Of a stretch of DNA of 13,384 nt, positions 8,661 through 13,384 are shown piece by piece. The DNA comes from Euperipatoides rowelli (taxonomy: Eukaryota; Onychophora; Udeonychophora; Euonychophora; Peripatopsidae), in NCBI GenBank assembly GCA_003024985.2, contig PXIH01S0029238.1; one strand, written 5' to 3'. Below the pieces are notes generated by a model. The model was not told where the DNA came from. It saw only the letters and a program-made list of their open reading frames with translations, and did not search any database. Made by a program: the position numbers and the translations under genes. Each line of letters begins with the position of its first letter. Position 1 is the stretch's first letter.

Positions 8661-9310
8661 GTAAGCATACTAATTTATATTCGTCTATTTTATAAACAAG
8701 GTTAGGATTTATTACAGTATATTATATTTTAACACTTTTCATCATAGTTAAACCATTCAGAAGGGGCATTTCTAATTTTGTGTTAGGGGAGGTGAAGCAT
8801 AAGTTTCAACAATATTAATAAAGTTCAGAGCTCTCCAAATCAGATCTATTATTGTAAATTATCTACAATAAGTAAAAATGTGAGCAGTATTAAAAAGTAT
8901 TCTGTGCCTTAAATGCAGTGAGACTCAATTTCTTTTAACACAAGAACAATTTGTTCTAAAAGCTCCATCTGGCAGTAATTTACCACTTGTCATTTAATGG
9001 TTTTTAGCTTTTAGCCTTTTACACTGCTCTTGTTACAACAGTGTAGGTTAGATGAAGAATGATTATTTTTAGCAGCACTGGCTAAGTTTTTGGTATTTAA
9101 CATTTTTTTAATGTGAAGAATTGTGGAGACTCTAAGCTATGTTCTAATTAATAGTTTAGAAATTGTTAATCAAATAAAATATTTTTTCTTAGCTTATACT
9201 CCTAAAATAAAACATTTCACTAAAAGAAAAAAAATTAAACTGTTGATATAATGTAAAATATTTGCACTAGCGATGGTATAGTAACATATATATTATTGTT
9301 AGATTGTTTT
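8661..9310. other. Probable intron downstream of the CBM48 exon
   Basis: The sequence begins with a consensus-like donor GTAAGC. It is AT-rich, with small hairpins such as ACACTG...CAGTGT near 9021-9044, and no further exon or known repeat that I can support. Confidence 0.5.
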
Positions 9311-9400
9311 CCTCGTTAGCTAGTTGGCTAAAGATCTCTTTCACTCAGCCACAAGAAGTTATACAATCTCTGTTTCAAACACAGAAAAGGAAAAAAAAAA
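9311..9400 (+). mobile_element. Possible tRNA-derived SINE or decayed tRNA-like sequence
   Basis: TAGCTAGTTGG at 9317-9327 resembles an RNA polymerase III A box. About 40 bases later a T-arm-like hairpin is present: stem TCTGT/ACAGA at 9369-9373 and 9381-9385, with the 7-base loop TTCAAAC. The unit ends in AAAAGG followed by ten A residues, as a retroposed SINE would. A D-arm-like stem TTAGC/GCTAA is also possible. The acceptor stem does not pair well, so it is not a functional tRNA. The match could be partly coincidental. Confidence 0.35.
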
Positions 9401-9447
9401 TACTAAATTTTCTCTCACCTTTATTTTATTGCTTACTTAAAACTCAA

Positions 9448-9678
9448 AATATATATATACTGTATATATAGCACATAAAATCAAGTTTCCCTATCTGATA
9501 AAATTTCAATGTTACTATTGTAACCCTAACAACCTATTTTATCGAGCTGTCATACAAAGCTAAACCAAAATATATATACGGTATATACATTATACAGTAT
9601 ATATACACAGTATATACTGTGTATACTGTATATATTTATTTGACTATATATATATATATATATATACTGTATATACAT
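9448..9678. repeat. TA-rich palindromic microsatellite cluster
   Basis: Runs of TA are interrupted by ACTGT/ACAGT units at 9448-9470 and again at about 9570-9678, for example TATATACTGTATATAC and ACACAGTATATACTGTGTAT. The section near 9593-9635 is an almost perfect palindrome whose arms differ by one TATA unit. The block at 9645-9665 is a pure TA run. These can extrude cruciforms and are prone to length changes. Confidence 0.85.
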
Positions 9679-9789
9679 GTTAAACGATAATTTCGAAAAT
9701 ATAAAATACTCTGTTGACACACTTTAAACTTAATCCTATTTTTGCTAAGTTCCTGATTATACACACAATTACAATTGATTAAACAGTCA

Positions 9790-10170
9790 TATATATAACT
9801 TGTGTGTTTATTTTTCAGTCTGGGTCCTCTGTCTACTTCTCTTCACTCAAATGTCCAGCTCACGTCATTCACATAATATCCAACTGTTCAACACTTCTCT
9901 CAATGTGTTAATCCAAATGATGATATAGGAACTCGCACTGTGTCTTCGTGACATCTCTTTTCTTAAATATAAGTTCCTCTCGGCTGGGCTCTCTGGTACT
10001 ATCTGTTGCCGCTTCTAATCCACAATGATACAAAATAGTTTCCTCCCGATTTTCTCAAATTTTTCTTTGGCATTCACTCAGTAATATAACATGCTATACT
10101 TAATAGGCAAAACTTTGGAATAATTCTTCCTCGGGATGAGATAAATTTTATTTTCTCCCCGATGGCATAT
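9790..10170 (-). mobile_element. Possible solo LTR or other regulatory repeat, minus strand
   Basis: This block is richer in G+C and strongly C/T-biased on the plus strand compared with its flanks. Read on the minus strand it has TATATTTAAG at about 9971-9962 (TATA-box-like), then about 150 bases of purine-rich sequence, then AATAAA at 9812-9807 and an end near ACACACA. A TATA-like element followed by a polyadenylation signal is the plan of an LTR. No second copy, primer binding site or target duplication was seen, so this is only a suggestion. The plus-strand TTTTTCAG at 9812-9819 also looks like a splice acceptor. Confidence 0.22.
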
Positions 10171-10502
10171 ATTATGCATAAGCGCATAAAAATAATATAC
10201 TAGGAATGTCAACTAATTTTTACAAAATCTATTTTGCCAATAAAAATCCATCCATGATCTACTCTTTCAAAAATTATACAAAAGAGGGGGGAGGGGCAAA
10301 AGTTGAGCAAAAACTTAGTGTGTCATTTAATGGTTGATTTGCCTAGTGGGGGTGAGGGTTAATTATAAAAGTGTCTGAAATTATAATTGGGTGTATAAAT
10401 TGACAAATATTGTAATTTTGATTATTGATTTGAATTTCATTTTTTTATTTTTTATTAAACCAAACAGGATTTTGTTTTCTTTAAAAATTTCACATCACGT
10501 TC
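10171..10502. other. Non-coding sequence with G-rich tracts
   Basis: No gene is visible. Two G-rich tracts stand out from AT-rich surroundings: GGGGGGAGGGG near 10285 and GTGGGGGTGAGGG near 10347. The last part (about 10420-10490) is A/T-rich and could be the tail of the minus-strand tRNA-like element that follows. Confidence 0.45.
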
Positions 10503-10580
10503 ATGCCCTAAGTGGGATTCGAACCCACAATGTCTAGGTTGTGTCAGTATGCTTTCTTGCTAACTGCTCCAAGACATTGG
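10503..10580 (-). mobile_element. tRNA-derived SINE head or tRNA pseudogene, minus strand
   Basis: On the minus strand the sequence has a perfect T arm: stem GTGGG/CCCAC (10528-10524 and 10516-10512) around the 7-base loop TTCGAAT. It contains an ideal B box, GGTTCGAATCC. TGGAGCAGTTAG at 10571-10560 resembles an A box at a suitable distance. After the T arm comes TTAGGGCA, which would be the 3' acceptor strand, but no matching GCCCTAA lies at the 5' end, so a cloverleaf does not close. Instead the flanks CCAAGACATTG (10569-10579) and CAATGTCTAGG (10528-10538) form an inverted repeat with one mismatch. That combination suggests a SINE promoter head rather than a working tRNA gene. Confidence 0.55.
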
Positions 10581-10619
10581 CTATCGTTTTTGTTTTTAAG
10601 AGCCTTTTATTTTTAGACC

Positions 10620-11430
10620 CAGGCAGTTTGTATATATAGGTATGATAAAACTCATCTCGGATGTTGACCAATTTTTTTTTTGTAGCTTCCTTGACTAAAA
10701 TGTAACTTGTTTCTGCAATATTGAAGTTTTAAAATAATATTTACATCCAAAAAAAATTTAAAGTTACGACTGATCAGCGGATAAATTTAAAAAATCTTTA
10801 ATTTGGAACTTTGGCCAGCTCCATAACATTTCTTTGAGAGTCACCCATGTCAATATAAGTTTTATTTTAATCCTTGTGCTTAACACTTTCAAGAGATCAT
10901 ATTTTCAGGGTGGATGACTCTCATAAATTTATGCATATTTTGTGATCATCTTGTATCATTTCTATGGGAGTGACCCAAAACAAACTAGTCATTTCCTGTT
11001 AGTACTACACAATTACTGCAAGATATAATACTCATTGTCTTGGGACACTCACAAAGAATTGTGATATTGCCATTTTGTAGCACTCGATTGTGAGAAAATT
11101 ACGTACTTTTGGCTCACCCCGTACGTTTCTATGAGAGTCAAAACATATGACTTGCTCAGTCAGATACCATCAACCTTAAACTAAATGATATTGCTTAGAT
11201 CATTTTGGGGCAATCTTTATTTTACCCACAAAAGACTTAGACGTTCATTGAATTACACTGTTTAGAAACGCCCTATAGATTACATTTCTATCAAACCTGT
11301 AACCATTTTTTGGCTATATTGTTTTTTTTAATACCAATTTCTAATTTCTACAGCATTTCAAACAACACATTTAAACTAATAATTTACAATATAAATTGAT
11401 AATTTGTCTGAAATAGGTCACCTGATTAAA
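10620..11430. other. Non-coding sequence containing a degenerate internal repeat
   Basis: No coding region is visible. Related words of the form TTTCTATGAGAGTCA recur at about 10829-10847, 10958-10977 and 11126-11143. An inverted version (TGACTCTCAT) lies at 10915-10924. The copies vary by a few bases and are 130-170 bases apart. The stretch may be an old, unclassified interspersed repeat. Confidence 0.45.
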
Positions 11431-11839
11431 ACAGCAGTAGGGTATCTGAAAAACCACATTTTATTTCAAATTGCGGCTTTCGGTTTCTTATCCAAAACTC
11501 AAGGTTTTTGTGGTTTTGGGTTTTTAAATATAACACTTAAAAATAACAGAAAAAAAAAATAACTAAGCTTTGGTCTTATAATTTAAGTTTTATTGTAAGT
11601 TTTATTGTTTTGAAATCAAACATTTATATTTGTTTTATGTTTATTTGTATTTAGTTTAAAAAAATGTAAAAAAAAAAAACATTAATTTAAAAAAATCTAT
11701 TACTTCATTTTTAAAAATTATTATTTGTTATCTTTTTATAATTTGTATAATAGATTTTGTTTTGTTGCTCCTTTTATATAATGCAAACTCCTACCTCAAA
11801 ACATCAAAATTTTCTTAAGGTTGCGGCTCCATTAATGCC
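11431..11839. other. AT-rich sequence with candidate transposon terminal region
   Basis: No gene is visible. At 11435 a CAGTAGGGTATCTG sequence is followed by words resembling a subterminal repeat on the minus strand (CCAAAACCACAAAAACC, AAACCGAAAGCCGCAA). It could be one end of the transposon whose BED finger remnant begins at 12032, but a matching inverted end was not securely found. The rest is A- and T-run-rich. Confidence 0.3.
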
Positions 11840-12032
11840 TGTTCATAGCTAAATTCAATTCATCTTTAAGCGAGAAAGTGTGGCTACAATCATCATGGCA
11901 CTTTGTTGATCCACGTGATTAACGGATTTTTTTTTTATCAAATCTTTTGCATTGTGTTTCCGTCGGGTCATTTAATAGCTTATATTTTTCAAAATATTTC
12001 CAAACAGCATAATTCAATTCTTTCGCTGACAT
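11840..12032 (-). pseudogene. Decayed BED zinc-finger fragment, probably from a hAT-type transposase
   Basis: A minus-strand ATG at 12032 opens a 37-codon frame ending in TAA at 11921-11919. It reads MSAKELNYAVWKYFEKYKLL and then NDPTETQCKRFDKKKIR. The same frame continues past the stop with SRGSTK (11918-11901). This is the start of a BED-type DNA-binding finger: an aromatic VWKYF, then normally C-x-x-C, KxISRGST and later H-x(3-5)-H. Here the second Cys is Phe (TTT, one base from TGT), and the distal His half is eroded. BED fingers occur at the N-terminus of hAT transposases and domesticated ZBED proteins. The stop, the lost ligand and the absence of a following catalytic domain make this a fossil. 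Calling it hAT is family inference. Confidence 0.6.
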
Positions 12033-12359
12033 TTTGAGAATAGGTTACTAATAAAGGTTTTCTGTTTAACATTTACGTGACTTGCATTCTTTATCTTTTT
12101 GCTGCTTTAATCATTTTTATAATTTTTTTTATTAGTAATAAGCAGAAGTAGGTTAATAAATATTTGTATCTAACCCTGTGATTTGTTGATTTTTATAGTT
12201 AATTTAAGTAAAACTTTATATTGGCTTATCGTTATTTGAATTGTGTAATGTCTCCTACTCAATACTGTTTTGTCCAAGAATTTGAAGCACATGGAGCCTT
12301 TAGAGAGATTGGACCAATAAGAGGAGATATTGATATCTATATCATCTTTTATGGAATGA
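12033..12359. other. Non-coding sequence between two element remnants
   Basis: The part up to about 12240 is AT-rich and unassigned. Base composition rises from about 12250. A short plus-strand open frame (12248-12394, 48 codons) starts with ATG but resembles nothing I know and is in a different frame from the retroelement ORF downstream. It may be part of the same element or chance. Confidence 0.4.
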
Positions 12360-13301
12360 TCAAGAGTAGAGGTAACTACTCAGACAGCAATTGAGAAATT
12401 TTAGGGTTTGGGGATGTAGGATGTGGGGACTCAGACAGATGCTCAGCTTGTTGGGGGACTGCATAAATGCCTGGATGCAGAAACCTAAATCTGTGAGGTT
12501 CTGCCAGAGTGCTCAGGTTTGGTATCGAATTCTCAAATGGCTTCTGGTGATGTTAGGTGGCTGAAAGACCCTAAAGGTGAGGGTGATTTGAATATTAAGG
12601 ATAATGAAATGCGTGGAGCTGGAGGACTTGGGGTGAACTCTTGGTCTGGGGGTGCAGAGTGGCAGGTTGCAGGGCAGGGTAAAGGTAAAAGAGATAGCAG
12701 GCCAAGAGTTTCTTTCCAAAGTAAGGTGCAACCCGTTCCAACTGCTAACCGTTTTGAGGCCTTAGTATCTGAGGACCCTGTGGAACCATTTGAACATGAG
12801 GTCCATGTAATAGGTGATTCCCTAGTGCGTGGATTGGATGTGAAAAATGAGAAAGCAAAAGGGAAAGCAGTGACATGATGCTAGGATAGAACATGTTAAA
12901 GAGTGTGTTAATCCTATACTGCAGAATTCGGTTAGAGACCCAATTGTAGGTGGTGCATGCGGGCACTAACAATGTGGGAGGGATTTTCCCAAGATAGTGG
13001 CGGATAAGATGTGTCCTTATTAGAGAGATCAGGTTAGTGAGACTAGCTAGTAAGATACTAATTACCGATATTCTGCCAAGATTTTCCTGTCGGTTAGTTG
13101 TATCATGAACTCACGGGTGCCTGAAATCTCTAGAGAGGTGGCTCGAGTGTGCACATCCAAAAATGTTCAACTGGTAAGTGCAGTCAAGCCTTATTTCTAA
13201 GGCCAGATAGATACTAGCGGCAGGATGGAATTCATCTGAACATGAGTGGAAAGTCAATATTCAGCAAAGCTATTTCCAGTGCCATTATTAAGGGAAACTA
13301 G
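12360..13301 (+). pseudogene. Retroelement ORF1 remnant with SGNH (GDSL-like) hydrolase domain
   Basis: The first part reads in one frame with stops at 12402, 12417 and 12486: DVGTQTDAQLVG near 12420, then an open run to the stop at 12876 with PVPTANRFEALVSE and VHVIGDSLVRGLD. GDSLVRG is SGNH block I, with its Ser codon at 12819-12821. GARIEHVKECVNPILQ and NSVRDPIV follow in a second frame (from about 12877). VVHAGTNNVGGIF, the block III GTN motif, is in a third frame (12950-12988). DGIHLNMSGKSIFSKAISSA is back in the first frame (13224-13283) and contains block V Asp-x-x-His, with Asp 13224-13226 and His 13233-13235. It ends at TAG 13299-13301. SGNH domains occur in ORF1 proteins of some non-LTR elements, where esterase or RNA-binding roles have been proposed. 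The NRFEAL linker and a GTQTD stretch fit such an ORF1. It cannot be translated as one protein. Confidence 0.75.
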
Positions 13302-13384
13302 TTTGTCATAAGGAGGTTCTTAGGGACCATTCTAATTCAATTTTAAGTAATTTTACAGTTAATATTAATGAAAGTAATGTTAGG
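13302..13384. other. Downstream flank of the ORF1 remnant, cut by the window end
   Basis: This short AT-rich piece follows the stop of the SGNH-type ORF. In a complete element an endonuclease/RT ORF would start near here; too little sequence is present to tell. Confidence 0.4.

Noticed and set aside
9440-9680. CRISPR-like array or origin of replication
   Set aside because: The repeats are simple TA-based microsatellite units without unique spacers, in a eukaryotic setting.
9820-9912. Possible next exon after the TTTTTCAG acceptor
   Set aside because: About 30 codons are open in phase 0, matching the donor phase of the CBM48 exon, but the translation does not resemble the remainder of a CBM48 domain and no donor precedes the stop.
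10280-10360. G-rich tracts as a G-quadruplex
   Set aside because: Only two main G runs, about 60 bases apart, so four closely spaced runs are missing.
10503-10580. Functional tRNA gene
   Set aside because: The T arm and B box are perfect, but the acceptor strands do not pair and no proper anticodon arm can be drawn.
12248-12394. 48-codon ATG-started plus-strand frame
   Set aside because: No recognisable motif, and out of frame with the ORF1 remnant that starts within it; possibly element sequence but not supportable as a gene.
12513-12972. Two minus-strand open stretches (12513-12731 and 12745-12972)
   Set aside because: Both are antisense to the SGNH-type ORF1 remnant, whose plus-strand motifs are clear; their Pro/Thr/His-rich translations match nothing known.

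Overview
The window looks like a non-coding, AT-rich stretch of an animal nuclear genome. It carries a spliced exon, decayed LINEs, a BED-finger transposon remnant, tRNA-derived SINE-like pieces and TA-rich microsatellites. There are no operons, ribosome binding sites or intact bacterial-type genes. The mix of retroelement families and the frequent TACTGTA/TACAGTA words suggest an arthropod, possibly a decapod crustacean. That placement is inference and not proven.

Layout: 1-1423 is AT-rich with no gene seen; a small minus-strand retro-insertion tail may lie at 631-745. 1424 to about 4060 is a degraded LINE on the minus strand (LINE-A), with apurinic-type endonuclease, reverse transcriptase and C-terminal blocks and a (TAAA)n tail. 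Its RT block with the catalytic aspartate pair has been deleted, and a perfect 42-base palindrome lies inside its endonuclease. About 4333-7262 is a second, unrelated LINE on the plus strand (LINE-B), arranged head to head with LINE-A. Its endonuclease reads in one frame with three stops, its RT is frameshifted, and it ends in a 3' stem-loop and TAA tail.

8567-8660 is the only credible host coding segment: a 94-base exon with good splice sites. It encodes part of a CBM48 glycogen-binding domain like that of AMP-activated protein kinase beta subunits. Most of the rest is therefore probably intron of this gene, although neither neighbouring exon was identified with confidence.

8661-12240 holds introns and degraded repeats: two tRNA-like SINE heads (9311-9400 plus, 10503-10580 minus), TA-rich palindromic repeats (9448-9678), a possible solo LTR on the minus strand, a degenerate GAGAGTCA repeat family (10828-11145), and a decayed BED zinc-finger fragment (minus, 11840-12032) probably from a hAT-type transposase. 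About 12360-13301 is a broken retroelement ORF1 with a GDSL/SGNH-hydrolase domain. Its three catalytic blocks are recognisable but sit in three reading frames; the window ends just downstream, where the endonuclease ORF would be expected.

No functional new system was found. The interest is in fossil mobile elements, some visible only across frameshifts, and in one divergent CBM48 exon.
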